Assembly (NCBI GenBank): GCA_037893225.1
Contig: JAZGUH010000616.1
Location: forward strand, 930,001-994,000
Direction of reading: 5' to 3'
DNA: 64,000 nt
DNA from: Hippasteria phrygiana
Taxonomy: Eukaryota > Echinodermata > Asteroidea > Valvatida > Goniasteridae
Shown here in pieces: positions 22,937 through 36,009 of this stretch. The notes below the pieces were generated by a model that was not told the origin of the DNA, did not search any database, and saw only the letters and a program-made list of their open reading frames with translations. A program made the position numbers and the translations under genes. Every line of letters begins with the position of its first letter. Within the stretch, counting starts at the first letter, position 1.

Positions 22937-24945
22937 TTAATTGAATCGTATGCTGTAATTGTGCTCACTCTGAATTCTTTGCCAATCCACATCTGGAGGG
23001 ATTGCTGACTTGGGTTCCAGTTGCCCTTTCTTGTACAATGACTTGGCACAGTTGTACAAGTTATATCGTTGTGCCCTACACTTTGCCCTTCGTATTTTAT
23101 AATGTGTGCTCCTAGCCCGTTGGGAATGATATTTTTCTTTTCTGTCCATTTCGGCCAGACTTTTGGCAGCTGCAGATCCTGGCAAAACAGGACAACCTGC
23201 AGCTTCACACTTGAGGATGATTGAGTTGGCATGGCCATTGTTGACAAGGTGAACTGCGCTGTGGTCTCTTGAGAGAGCATTTCTGGAAAAGGTTAGTGTC
23301 CCTTTTGGATTAGTACTTGAAAAAGCATGGTTCATGGACTCTGCTTTTTGTGTACTTGTCCCATATCTGGTTTTTTGCATTGCCTCGTGACCAATTCTCT
23401 TCTGAATTTTCAGTAAAAGCAGTTTCTTGTCAGACTCGAGCATTTTCAGTTTTCCCCTAACATGAACAGGAAGGTAGGGAAATCTGTTATTGCCATTGCA
23501 AACCAAGGACCGCTTTTTGCAAAGGTTGTGGCGACCTTGGTAACATTCGGGAATGGTTGAGGCAGCCTGTTCAGCCATGTCATACATTTGGGCAAAGTTT
23601 CTCCCACATTTCTTGAGGATTGCCCCTGCTTCTGCTTGTACCCTGTGACTTACATCGTCACCTAACCGGTCTTGTATCTTTTTCTTTTCTTTTTTAGTTC
23701 TACCAGGCATCATGTCACCACTGAATTTGGCCCGACTGATTGCTGAACTGAGTGATCGATTTAAGTGAGGTGGGTCAAGAAAGTGTTCTGGCTCGATACC
23801 TGCTTTAATTCTCATCTGAGACATAAAACCTTTTGCCATACACCCGTCCGCATCGCTTGTTACTCTTTCTGCTAACAAGGGTTCCTTACACTCTAGAAGT
23901 TTCTTGGCACATTGAATTCCCCCTTCTCTTTCATCCCCCATGTTGTAATTTGCTGGGCGTGTAGCACTACAAGAATCTGTGTGCTCGGAACAATTGTTAC
24001 TGCTGTGTTTGCCTGACATTTGATTTGCACATTTGCAGAGTTTATTCTCGTGGTGGTACATTACTACCATTTTTTGGTGGTTACATTCTCACATACTACG
24101 TCCCTAGTTTGGGTGGCCGGCACAAATGGTGTGTTTTTCCCCGACAGTTTCTCAAGGGGTTATTGTATTGTCTATCTAATTCGACAGCAATCGGTTTTTC
24201 TCTGTCATAGCCCTGTAATTCTTGAATACCTTTGACCAGTTTTCTCTTTTCAGCCATACTTCTAACATTTTCATTGATAATAATGTCCCCACATTTGCTT
24301 GCTGTTTTCTGCAGCCCACTGATTGAAGGAACAGTCGTACCCAATGCTGTCAAAAGTCGTCTTGCTCCTGTGGCTGCAATACCCGTGTTGAGGAGACCAA
24401 CTTGGAAGGCCATGTTTGGAGTTGCAGTGCGTCGGCCTCTGCTGACCTGAGGTATCTCTGAGTACAGCTTCTTCCTTCCTGTCGAGAAGTGGCACTTGTT
24501 GCATGACAGCACCTCTGAAACAGCAAGGCCCCGGTGTGTTTCTTGCTCTGCCTGTAGCTGAGGCCAGCCATCCCAGTCAGGATTCGCATGCTGATGGTCC
24601 AGGGTAGCTGGAACACTTGTCTCAACTGTAGTGTTGACATGAACAATTCTGTAGCCGCCTGGGTTCAAGTTGTCGGCTCCTTCCCTCTGGAGTCTGCTTA
24701 TCGGCGTTATTTCCTAAATTTTCGGTCGCAGCACCATCAGTTTTATTAGTTCTGGCACCTGGTGGGAAATTGTAGAAAGAACCTCGCTCATCTCTGGGAA
24801 AGGCCAGTTGCAATTGTTCATTTGTGGGTCTGATATAGGAAGATGAAACATCAGCCTTTTCTCTTATCAACTGACATGTCAGACCATTGCCTTTTTTAAA
24901 ATAGGCTTTTTTCCTCTTAAACATGCCCTTTCTGTAGCGAACCAT
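22937..24945 (-). pseudogene. Mutator-like transposase relic, unit 6
   Basis: Three common breaks; Glu95, Arg187. Segment c is 22937..24070, segment b ends at 24096, segment a spans 24622..24945. Confidence 0.72.
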
Positions 24946-25576
24946 GGTGGACCTTTCAGTTGGTGAGTAATTAGGGTTATGAAGAGTTTTGTTTATTCCA
25001 TGTCACCATGAACAACAAAAGAATAATGGTGCACTAACAATAAACATCCACTAAATTAGACTTGCAAAGCTATTGCATTTCATTCAGTGCATGCTTATGT
25101 TACTGCTTCCCTGTTGTGCCAATAACCAAAGGCATTTTCTAAATATGAACTAGTTGGTGAAATGAAAATTATTAAATTCATAAAGCAAGTAAAAATGAAT
25201 TCGATTTGTGACATTTCTCTTTTCTTCAGAGTTTTGATTTATCTTGCCTAATAGTATAGTTTGAAAAAATGTCTGCGCAGTACAATAATGTCAACACTAG
25301 TTAACTAGTGCACGCCCCAACCAGTTGATTGTTTCAGAACCATTTATAGCCTTTCTCCAATTTGATTTCTGTAATTAATAGCCAACCGGTACCTCTTTCA
25401 CAGTTTTTGCCCACAAAACCATCGCTGCACCGGCTGACTGCTGCGGAGTTTTACCCCCGTACACGTGGCTCCATTCTGACACGGGCCCACTGTGAACATA
25501 AAAACCCAATCACAAACAGATTAGCCTATTTGGTTCAGCACTATCGTATATGTATTGTGGCCCTGAAGGGACATCG

Positions 25577-25827
25577 CACTTTTCTGCGCACGTTTTCTGC
25601 GCACATTTTCTGCGCACGTTTTCTGCGCACATTTTCTGCGCACATTTTCTGCGCACATTTTCTTTTCTGCGCACATTTTCTGCGCACATTTTCTGCGCAC
25701 ATTTTCTGCGCACATTTTCTGCGCACATTTTCTGCGCACATTTTCTGCGCACATTTTCTGCGCACATTTTCTGCGCACATTTTCTGCGCACATTATCTGC
25801 GCACATTTTCTGCGCACATTTTCTGCG
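25577..25827. repeat. 13-bp minisatellite, unit 6 (about 19 copies, interrupted)
   Basis: The first copy is 12 bp (CACTTTTCTGCG, no G/A at position 4). G, A, G, A, A follow, then an 18-bp copy with a TTTCTTTTC interruption near 25655-25670, and a later copy reads CATTATCTGCG. The length fits 12 + 18 + 17 x 13 = 251 bp. Unit 8 has the identical pattern. Confidence 0.98.
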
Positions 25828-26735
25828 ACGATAATTATGACTTCTATCAGGGTGCACGCCACTAAATCTGTGAAAATCACTGCGCGCGAGCTCATTAATA
25901 TTTTGTGATCCCTCCAGTAATTTTAAATAAGAGGTCCCTGGGGCCTATAAATTGGACTGATTGTAGAAATATTTGTGGAAATCAAGAATTGGTGACCCGT
26001 GGCTTCCAACTCGGGGGATTCCGTTCACAAAAAATGACCAATACGTGGGTCTATTTGGCATAGAGGCGGGGGGGGTGGGGCTACATTTAGACCTGGGCCC
26101 AGAGATGGGCCACCATTTTAGGGGTGGTTTGTGGGGAGGGGAGTATAAAAAAAAAAATTCCTTCAACACTCATAAATTTGAAAAGAAAATTATTCTAGGA
26201 GTCTTAATCTTTAATTTCCAGTGAAAAAAATATTGCCACCTTACTCCTGAGCGTCACTAGGCGGCGCTCTTTCGTTCTATTTTTGTGTTGGTACGGTTAC
26301 AATGAGCGCCGTATTAATAGTGGAGTGGAACCATTGGAACCCATATGAAGCAAACATGGCGGCGCCCATATGTCAAGTGTACTCGCCAAAAATAGGTATG
26401 TTTCATGTTTTGAACTATGAAATCTCACAGAAAACACAGTAATGATTACACACATGATAGAGAACAAAATGGGTTCTGTCTTTCTTTTCTTTTTTTGCTC
26501 TCGCTGTCTTTTTATTCACATACACATTTCAGATGCCTATCCGCCATGTTATCAACATGTTTACAAGATATAGGTTGCGCTGAGGCTCATAAATTTACAC
26601 GTGCTTTTTTGTTACTGAAAATTAAAGACTTTTGTTGGACAAGTAAGTAGTTATTCTGCATTGTTTCACCCAATATTTAGACTGAGATGTATATATATTT
26701 ATTTTTATTTGTAGCATGCCCAGGCTAGGGCCATC

Positions 26736-27218
26736 ATGACTGCTGGAGAAAACTGTTGTGTTGACCAATGCCATGGTAGCAAAGGTAAGTTGACCTCACG
26801 CACTCGGTCTGTATTGTTTGTTATGCAGATTTCTTAAACCATAGCAAAATGGATTCCAATCTGGAAGGCCTCAATTAAAGGCAAGATTTTAGGAAAGACT
26901 GTACACAGAGGCAGACAAAATTGTAGAATATGGACAGGATATGTCCAGCAGAAATATGGCATTATTAATGTTGTCATGCCTGGCTCAAAATCAAATTCAC
27001 GCACAAGGATGCGTGTGCACAGGTTGACTTACATTGTTTATTCTGGAGTCCTTGATCTTCCCCGGGGGTATGATGTCAGTCACCTGTGCCACAACTCCTT
27101 GTGTGTGAATTTTGATCACCTGTCACTTGAGCCACATGCCATCAACACTGCAAGATCTCGTTGTAAGAGATGCCGTTTGTGTTCGGGCCATGGCCCATAC
27201 AAGGACTGTCTTCTTTAA
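26736..27218 (+). CDS. His-Me finger endonuclease, unit 7
   Basis: Coding exons 26736..26784 and 26845..27218. Leader exons 26302..26395 and 26533..26642. Protein unchanged. Confidence 0.68.
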
Positions 27219-27317
27219 AATGTAATTAAGGAGAACTTTTTTGCTCACCATTAAGTTTGATAACTGAAATTGCTCACCATTTTTTGATGCTACACTTTTT
27301 GCTTTAATAATTCATTT

Positions 27318-29326
27318 TTAATTGAATCGTATGCTGTAATTGTGCTCACTCTGAATTCTTTGCCAATCCACATCTGGAGGGATTGCTGACTTGGGTTCCA
27401 GTTGCCCTTTCTTGTACAATGACTTGGCACAGTTGTACAAGTTATATCGTTGTGCCCTACACTTTGCCCTTCGTATTTTATAATGTGTGCTCCTAGCCCG
27501 TTGGGAATGATATTTTTCTTTTCTGTCCATTTCGGCCAGACTTTTGGCAGCTGCAGATCCTGGCAAAACAGGACAACCTGCAGCTTCACACTTGAGGATG
27601 ATTGAGTTGGCATGGCCATTGTTGACAAGGTGAACTGCGCTGTGGTCTCTTGAGAGAGCATTTCTGGAAAAGGTTAGTGTCCCTTTTGGATTAGTACTTG
27701 AAAAAGCATGGTTCATGGACTCTGCTTTTTGTGTACTTGTCCCATATCTGGTTTTTTGCATTGCCTCGTGACCAATTCTCTTCTGAATTTTCAGTAAAAG
27801 CAGTTTCTTGTCAGACTCGAGCATTTTCAGTTTTCCCCTAACATGAACAGGAAGGTAGGGAAATCTGTTATTGCCATTGCAAACCAAGGACCGCTTTTTG
27901 CAAAGGTTGTGGCGACCTTGGTAACATTCGGGAATGGTTGAGGCAGCCTGTTCAGCCATGTCATACATTTGGGCAAAGTTTCTCCCACATTTCTTGAGGA
28001 TTGCCCCTGCTTCTGCTTGTACCCTGTGACTTACATCGTCACCTAACCGGTCTTGTATCTTTTTCTTTTCTTTTTTAGTTCTACCAGGCATCATGTCACC
28101 ACTGAATTTGGCCCGACTGATTGCTGAACTGAGTGATCGATTTAAGTGAGGTGGGTCAAGAAAGTGTTCTGGCTCGATACCTGCTTTAATTCTCATCTGA
28201 GACATAAAACCTTTTGCCATACACCCGTCCGCATCGCTTGTTACTCTTTCTGCTAACAAGGGTTCCTTACACTCTAGAAGTTTCTTGGCACATTGAATTC
28301 CCCCTTCTCTTTCATCCCCCATGTTGTAATTTGCTGGGCGTGTAGCACTACAAGAATCTGTGTGCTCGGAACAATTGTTACTGCTGTGTTTGCCTGACAT
28401 TTGATTTGCACATTTGCAGAGTTTATTCTCGTGGTGGTACATTACTACCATTTTTTGGTGGTTACATTCTCACATACTACGTCCCTAGTTTGGGTGGCCG
28501 GCACAAATGGTGTGTTTTTCCCCGACAGTTTCTCAAGGGGTTATTGTATTGTCTATCTAATTCGACAGCAATCGGTTTTTCTCTGTCATAGCCCTGTAAT
28601 TCTTGAATACCTTTGACCAGTTTTCTCTTTTCAGCCATACTTCTAACATTTTCATTGATAATAATGTCCCCACATTTGCTTGCTGTTTTCTGCAGCCCAC
28701 TGATTGAAGGAACAGTCGTACCCAATGCTGTCAAAAGTCGTCTTGCTCCTGTGGCTGCAATACCCGTGTTGAGGAGACCAACTTGGAAGGCCATGTTTGG
28801 AGTTGCAGTGCGTCGGCCTCTGCTGACCTGAGGTATCTCTGAGTACAGCTTCTTCCTTCCTGTCGAGAAGTGGCACTTGTTGCATGACAGCACCTCTGAA
28901 ACAGCAAGGCCCCGGTGTGTTTCTTGCTCTGCCTGTAGCTGAGGCCAGCCATCCCAGTCAGGATTCGCATGCTGATGGTCCAGGGTAGCTGGAACACTTG
29001 TCTCAACTGTAGTGTTGACATGAACAATTCTGTAGCCGCCTGGGTTCAAGTTGTCGGCTCCTTCCCTCTGGAGTCTGCTTATCGGCGTTATTTCCTAAAT
29101 TTTCGGTCGCAGCACCATCAGTTTTATTAGTTCTGGCACCTGGTGGGAAATTGTAGAAAGAACCTCGCTCATCTCTGGGAAAGGCCAGTTGCAATTGTTC
29201 ATTTGTGGGTCTGATATAGGAAGATGAAACATCAGCCTTTTCTCTTATCAACTGACATGTCAGACCATTGCCTTTTTTAAAATAGGCTTTTTTCCTCTTA
29301 AACATGCCCTTTCTGTAGCGAACCAT
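27318..29326 (-). pseudogene. Mutator-like transposase relic, unit 7
   Basis: Three common breaks; Glu95, Arg187; no private change noticed. Confidence 0.72.
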
Positions 29327-29957
29327 GGTGGACCTTTCAGTTGGTGAGTAATTAGGGTTATGAAGAGTTTTGTTTATTCCATGTCACCATGAACAACAAA
29401 AGAATAATGGTGCACTAACAATAAACATCCACTAAATTAGACTTGCAAAGCTATTGCATTTCATTCAGTGCATGCTTATGTTACTGCTTCCCTGTTGTGC
29501 CAATAACCAAAGGCATTTTCTAAATATGAACTAGTTGGTGAAATGAAAATTATTAAATTCATAAAGCAAGTAAAAATGAATTCGATTTGTGACATTTCTC
29601 TTTTCTTCAGAGTTTTGGCTTATCTTGCCTAATAGTATAGTTTGAAAAAATGTCTGCGCAGTACAATAATGTCAACACTAGTTAACTAGTGCACGCCCCA
29701 ACCAGTTGATTGTTTCAGAACCATTTATAGCCTTTCTCCAATTTGATTTCTGTAATTAATAGCCAACCGGTACCTCTTTCACAGTTTTTGCCCACAAAAC
29801 CATCGCTGCACCGGCTGACTGCTGCGGAGTTTTACCCCCGTACACGTGGCTCCATTCTGACACGGGCCCACTGTGAACATAAAAACCCAATCACAAACAG
29901 ATTAGCCTATTTGGTTCAGCACTATCGTATATGTATTGTGGCCCTGAAGGGACATCG

Positions 29958-30138
29958 CACTTTTCTGCGCACGTTTTCTGCGCACGTTTTCTGCGCACAT
30001 TTTCTGCGCACATTTTCTGCGCACATTTTCTGCGCACATTTTCTGCGCACATTTTCTGCGCACATTTTCTGCGCACATTTTCTGCGCACATTTTCTGCGC
30101 ACATTTTCTGCGCACATTTTCTGCGCACATTTTCTGCG
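29958..30138. repeat. 13-bp minisatellite, unit 7 (14 copies, shortest)
   Basis: One 12-bp first copy, two G-type and 11 A-type copies. This makes unit 7 the shortest complete unit (4311 bp). Confidence 0.99.
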
Positions 30139-31046
30139 ACGATAATTATGACTTCTATCAGGGTGCACGCCACTAAATCTGTGAAAATCACTGCGCGCGA
30201 GCTCATTAATATTTTGTGATCCCTCCAGTAATTTTAAATAAGAGGTCCCTGGGGCCTATAAATTGGACTGATTGTAGAAATATTTGTGGAAATCAAGAAT
30301 TGGTGACCCGTGGCTTCCAACTCGGGGGATTCCGTTCACAAAAAATGACCAATACGTGGGTCTATTTGGCATAGAGGCGGGGGGGGTGGGGCTACATTTA
30401 GACCTGGGCCCAGAGATGGGCCACCATTTTAGGGGTGGTTTGTGGGGAGGGGAGTATAAAAAAAAAAATTCCTTCAACACTCATAAATTTGAAAAGAAAA
30501 TTATTCTAGGAGTCTTAATCTTTAATTTCCAGTGAAAAAAATATTGCCACCTTACTCCTGAGCGTCACTAGGCGGCGCTCTTTCGTTCTATTTTTGTGTT
30601 GGTACGGTTACAATGAGCGCCGTATTAATAGTGGAGTGGAACCATTGGAACCCATATGAAGCAAACATGGCGGCGCCCATATGTCAAGTGTACTCGCCAA
30701 AAATAGGTATGTTTCATGTTTTGAACTATGAAATCTCACAGAAAACACAGTAATGATTACACACATGATAGAGAACAAAATGGGTTCTGTCTTTCTTTTC
30801 TTTTTTTGCTCTCGCTGTCTTTTTATTCACATACACATTTCAGATGCCTATCCGCCATGTTATCAACATGTTTACAAGATATAGGTTGCGCTGAGGCTCA
30901 TAAATTTACACGTGCTTTTTTGTTACTGAAAATTAAAGACTTTTGTTGGACAAGTAAGTAGTTATTCTGCATTGTTTCACCCAATATTTAGACTGAGATG
31001 TATATATATTTATTTTTATTTGTAGCATGCCCAGGCTAGGGCCATC

Positions 31047-31529
31047 ATGACTGCTGGAGAAAACTGTTGTGTTGACCAATGCCATGGTAGCAAAGGTAAG
31101 TTGACCTCACGCACTCGGTCTGTATTGTTTGTTATGCAGATTTCTTAAACCATAGCAAAATGGATTCCAATCTGGAAGGCCTCAATTAAAGGCAAGATTT
31201 TAGGAAAGACTGTACACAGAGGCAGACAAAATTGTAGAATATGGACAGGATATGTCCAGCAGAAATATGGCATTATTAATGTTGTCATGCCTGGCTCAAA
31301 ATCAAATTCACGCACAAGGATGCGTGTGCACAGGTTGACTTACATTGTTTATTCTGGAGTCCTTGATCTTCCCCGGGGGTATGATGTCAGTCACCTGTGC
31401 CACAACTCCTTGTGTGTGAATTTTGATCACCTGTCACTTGAGCCACATGCCATCAACACTGCAAGATCTCGTTGTAAGAGATGCCGTTTGTGTTCGGGCC
31501 ATGGCCCATACAAGGACTGTCTTCTTTAA
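31047..31529 (+). CDS. His-Me finger endonuclease, unit 8
   Basis: Coding exons 31047..31095 and 31156..31529. Leader exons 30613..30706 and 30844..30953. It lacks the silent change of unit 6 although the two units share their minisatellite allele. Confidence 0.68.
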
Positions 31530-31628
31530 AATGTAATTAAGGAGAACTTTTTTGCTCACCATTAAGTTTGATAACTGAAATTGCTCACCATTTTTTGATG
31601 CTACACTTTTTGCTTTAATAATTCATTT

Positions 31629-33637
31629 TTAATTGAATCGTATGCTGTAATTGTGCTCACTCTGAATTCTTTGCCAATCCACATCTGGAGGGATTGCTGA
31701 CTTGGGTTCCAGTTGCCCTTTCTTGTACAATGACTTGGCACAGTTGTACAAGTTATATCGTTGTGCCCTACACTTTGCCCTTCGTATTTTATAATGTGTG
31801 CTCCTAGCCCGTTGGGAATGATATTTTTCTTTTCTGTCCATTTCGGCCAGACTTTTGGCAGCTGCAGATCCTGGCAAAACAGGACAACCTGCAGCTTCAC
31901 ACTTGAGGATGATTGAGTTGGCATGGCCATTGTTGACAAGGTGAACTGCGCTGTGGTCTCTTGAGAGAGCATTTCTGGAAAAGGTTAGTGTCCCTTTTGG
32001 ATTAGTACTTGAAAAAGCATGGTTCATGGACTCTGCTTTTTGTGTACTTGTCCCATATCTGGTTTTTTGCATTGCCTCGTGACCAATTCTCTTCTGAATT
32101 TTCAGTAAAAGCAGTTTCTTGTCAGACTCGAGCATTTTCAGTTTTCCCCTAACATGAACAGGAAGGTAGGGAAATCTGTTATTGCCATTGCAAACCAAGG
32201 ACCGCTTTTTGCAAAGGTTGTGGCGACCTTGGTAACATTCGGGAATGGTTGAGGCAGCCTGTTCAGCCATGTCATACATTTGGGCAAAGTTTCTCCCACA
32301 TTTCTTGAGGATTGCCCCTGCTTCTGCTTGTACCCTGTGACTTACATCGTCACCTAACCGGTCTTGTATCTTTTTCTTTTCTTTTTTAGTTCTACCAGGC
32401 ATCATGTCACCACTGAATTTGGCCCGACTGATTGCTGAACTGAGTGATCGATTTAAGTGAGGTGGGTCAAGAAAGTGTTCTGGCTCGATACCTGCTTTAA
32501 TTCTCATCTGAGACATAAAACCTTTTGCCATACACCCGTCCGCATCGCTTGTTACTCTTTCTGCTAACAAGGGTTCCTTACACTCTAGAAGTTTCTTGGC
32601 ACATTGAATTCCCCCTTCTCTTTCATCCCCCATGTTGTAATTTGCTGGGCGTGTAGCACTACAAGAATCTGTGTGCTCGGAACAATTGTTACTGCTGTGT
32701 TTGCCTGACATTTGATTTGCACATTTGCAGAGTTTATTCTCGTGGTGGTACATTACTACCATTTTTTGGTGGTTACATTCTCACATACTACGTCCCTAGT
32801 TTGGGTGGCCGGCACAAATGGTGTGTTTTTCCCCGACAGTTTCTCAAGGGGTTATTGTATTGTCTATCTAATTCGACAGCAATCGGTTTTTCTCTGTCAT
32901 AGCCCTGTAATTCTTGAATACCTTTGACCAGTTTTCTCTTTTCAGCCATACTTCTAACATTTTCATTGATAATAATGTCCCCACATTTGCTTGCTGTTTT
33001 CTGCAGCCCACTGATTGAAGGAACAGTCGTACCCAATGCTGTCAAAAGTCGTCTTGCTCCTGTGGCTGCAATACCCGTGTTGAGGAGACCAACTTGGAAG
33101 GCCATGTTTGGAGTTGCAGTGCGTCGGCCTCTGCTGACCTGAGGTATCTCTGAGTACAGCTTCTTCCTTCCTGTCGAGAAGTGGCACTTGTTGCATGACA
33201 GCACCTCTGAAACAGCAAGGCCCCGGTGTGTTTCTTGCTCTGCCTGTAGCTGAGGCCAGCCATCCCAGTCAGGATTCGCATGCTGATGGTCCAGGGTAGC
33301 TGGAACACTTGTCTCAACTGTAGTGTTGACATGAACAATTCTGTAGCCGCCTGGGTTCAAGTTGTCGGCTCCTTCCCTCTGGAGTCTGCTTATCGGCGTT
33401 ATTTCCTAAATTTTCGGTCGCAGCACCATCAGTTTTATTAGTTCTGGCACCTGGTGGGAAATTGTAGAAAGAACCTCGCTCATCTCTGGGAAAGGCCAGT
33501 TGCAATTGTTCATTTGTGGGTCTGATATAGGAAGATGAAACATCAGCCTTTTCTCTTATCAACTGACATGTCAGACCATTGCCTTTTTTAAAATAGGCTT
33601 TTTTCCTCTTAAACATGCCCTTTCTGTAGCGAACCAT
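31629..33637 (-). pseudogene. Mutator-like transposase relic, unit 8
   Basis: Three common breaks; Glu95, Arg187. Confidence 0.72.
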
Positions 33638-34268
33638 GGTGGACCTTTCAGTTGGTGAGTAATTAGGGTTATGAAGAGTTTTGTTTATTCCATGTCACCA
33701 TGAACAACAAAAGAATAATGGTGCACTAACAATAAACATCCACTAAATTAGACTTGCAAAGCTATTGCATTTCATTCAGTGCATGCTTATGTTACTGCTT
33801 CCCTGTTGTGCCAATAACCAAAGGCATTTTCTAAATATGAACTAGTTGGTGAAATGAAAATTATTAAATTCATAAAGCAAGTAAAAATGAATTCGATTTG
33901 TGACATTTCTCTTTTCTTCAGAGTTTTGATTTATCTTGCCTAATAGTATAGTTTGAAAAAATGTCTGCGCAGTACAATAATGTCAACACTAGTTAACTAG
34001 TGCACGCCCCAACCAGTTGATTGTTTCAGAACCATTTATAGCCTTTCTCCAATTTGATTTCTGTAATTAATAGCCAACCGGTACCTCTTTCACAGTTTTT
34101 GCCCACAAAACCATCGCTGCACCGGCTGACTGCTGCGGAGTTTTACCCCCGTACACGTGGCTCCATTCTGACACGGGCCCACTGTGAACATAAAAACCCA
34201 ATCACAAACAGATTAGCCTATTTGGTTCAGCACTATCGTATATGTATTGTGGCCCTGAAGGGACATCG

Positions 34269-34519
34269 CACTTTTCTGCGCACGTTTTCTGCGCACATTT
34301 TCTGCGCACGTTTTCTGCGCACATTTTCTGCGCACATTTTCTGCGCACATTTTCTTTTCTGCGCACATTTTCTGCGCACATTTTCTGCGCACATTTTCTG
34401 CGCACATTTTCTGCGCACATTTTCTGCGCACATTTTCTGCGCACATTTTCTGCGCACATTTTCTGCGCACATTTTCTGCGCACATTATCTGCGCACATTT
34501 TCTGCGCACATTTTCTGCG
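34269..34519. repeat. 13-bp minisatellite, unit 8 (about 19 copies, interrupted)
   Basis: It is the same 251-bp allele as unit 6, including the short first copy, the TTTCTTTTC interruption and the CATTATCTGCG copy. The upstream spacer also shares the GATTTATC variant. Confidence 0.98.
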
Positions 34520-35427
34520 ACGATAATTATGACTTCTATCAGGGTGCACGCCACTAAATCTGTGAAAATCACTGCGCGCGAGCTCATTAATATTTTGTGA
34601 TCCCTCCAGTAATTTTAAATAAGAGGTCCCTGGGGCCTATAAATTGGACTGATTGTAGAAATATTTGTGGAAATCAAGAATTGGTGACCCGTGGCTTCCA
34701 ACTCGGGGGATTCCGTTCACAAAAAATGACCAATACGTGGGTCTATTTGGCATAGAGGCGGGGGGGGTGGGGCTACATTTAGACCTGGGCCCAGAGATGG
34801 GCCACCATTTTAGGGGTGGTTTGTGGGGAGGGGAGTATAAAAAAAAAAATTCCTTCAACACTCATAAATTTGAAAAGAAAATTATTCTAGGAGTCTTAAT
34901 CTTTAATTTCCAGTGAAAAAAATATTGCCACCTTACTCCTGAGCGTCACTAGGCGGCGCTCTTTCGTTCTATTTTTGTGTTGGTACGGTTACAATGAGCG
35001 CCGTATTAATAGTGGAGTGGAACCATTGGAACCCATATGAAGCAAACATGGCGGCGCCCATATGTCAAGTGTACTCGCCAAAAATAGGTATGTTTCATGT
35101 TTTGAACTATGAAATCTCACAGAAAACACAGTAATGATTACACACATGATAGAGAACAAAATGGGTTCTGTCTTTCTTTTCTTTTTTTGCTCTCGCTGTC
35201 TTTTTATTCACATACACATTTCAGATGCCTATCCGCCATGTTATCAACATGTTTACAAGATATAGGTTGCGCTGAGGCTCATAAATTTACACGTGCTTTT
35301 TTGTTACTGAAAATTAAAGACTTTTGTTGGACAAGTAAGTAGTTATTCTGCATTGTTTCACCCAATATTTAGACTGAGATGTATATATATTTATTTTTAT
35401 TTGTAGCATGCCCAGGCTAGGGCCATC

Positions 35428-35910
35428 ATGACTGCTGGAGAAAACTGTTGTGTTGACCAATGCCATGGTAGCAAAGGTAAGTTGACCTCACGCACTCGGT
35501 CTGTATTGTTTGTTATGCAGATTTCTTAAACCATAGCAAAATGGATTCCAATCTGGAAGGCCTCAATTAAAGGCAAGATTTTAGGAAAGACTGTACACAG
35601 AGGCAGACAAAATTGTAGAATATGGACAGGATATGTCCAGCAGAAATATGGCATTATTAATGTTGTCATGCCTGGCTCAAAATCAAATTCACGCACAAGG
35701 ATGCGTGTGCACAGGTTGACTTACATTGTTTATTCTGGAGTCCTTGATCTTCCCCGGGGGTATGATGTCAGTCACCTGTGCCACAACTCCTTGTGTGTGA
35801 ATTTTGATCACCTGTCACTTGAGCCACATGCCATCAACACTGCAAGATCTCGTTGTAAGAGATGCCGTTTGTGTTCGGGCCATGGCCCATACAAGGACTG
35901 TCTTCTTTAA
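35428..35910 (+). CDS. His-Me finger endonuclease, unit 9
   Basis: Coding exons 35428..35476 and 35537..35910. Leader exons 34994..35087 and 35225..35334. Protein unchanged. Confidence 0.68.
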
Positions 35911-36009
35911 AATGTAATTAAGGAGAACTTTTTTGCTCACCATTAAGTTTGATAACTGAAATTGCTCACCATTTTTTGATGCTACACTTTTTGCTTTAAT
36001 AATTCATTT

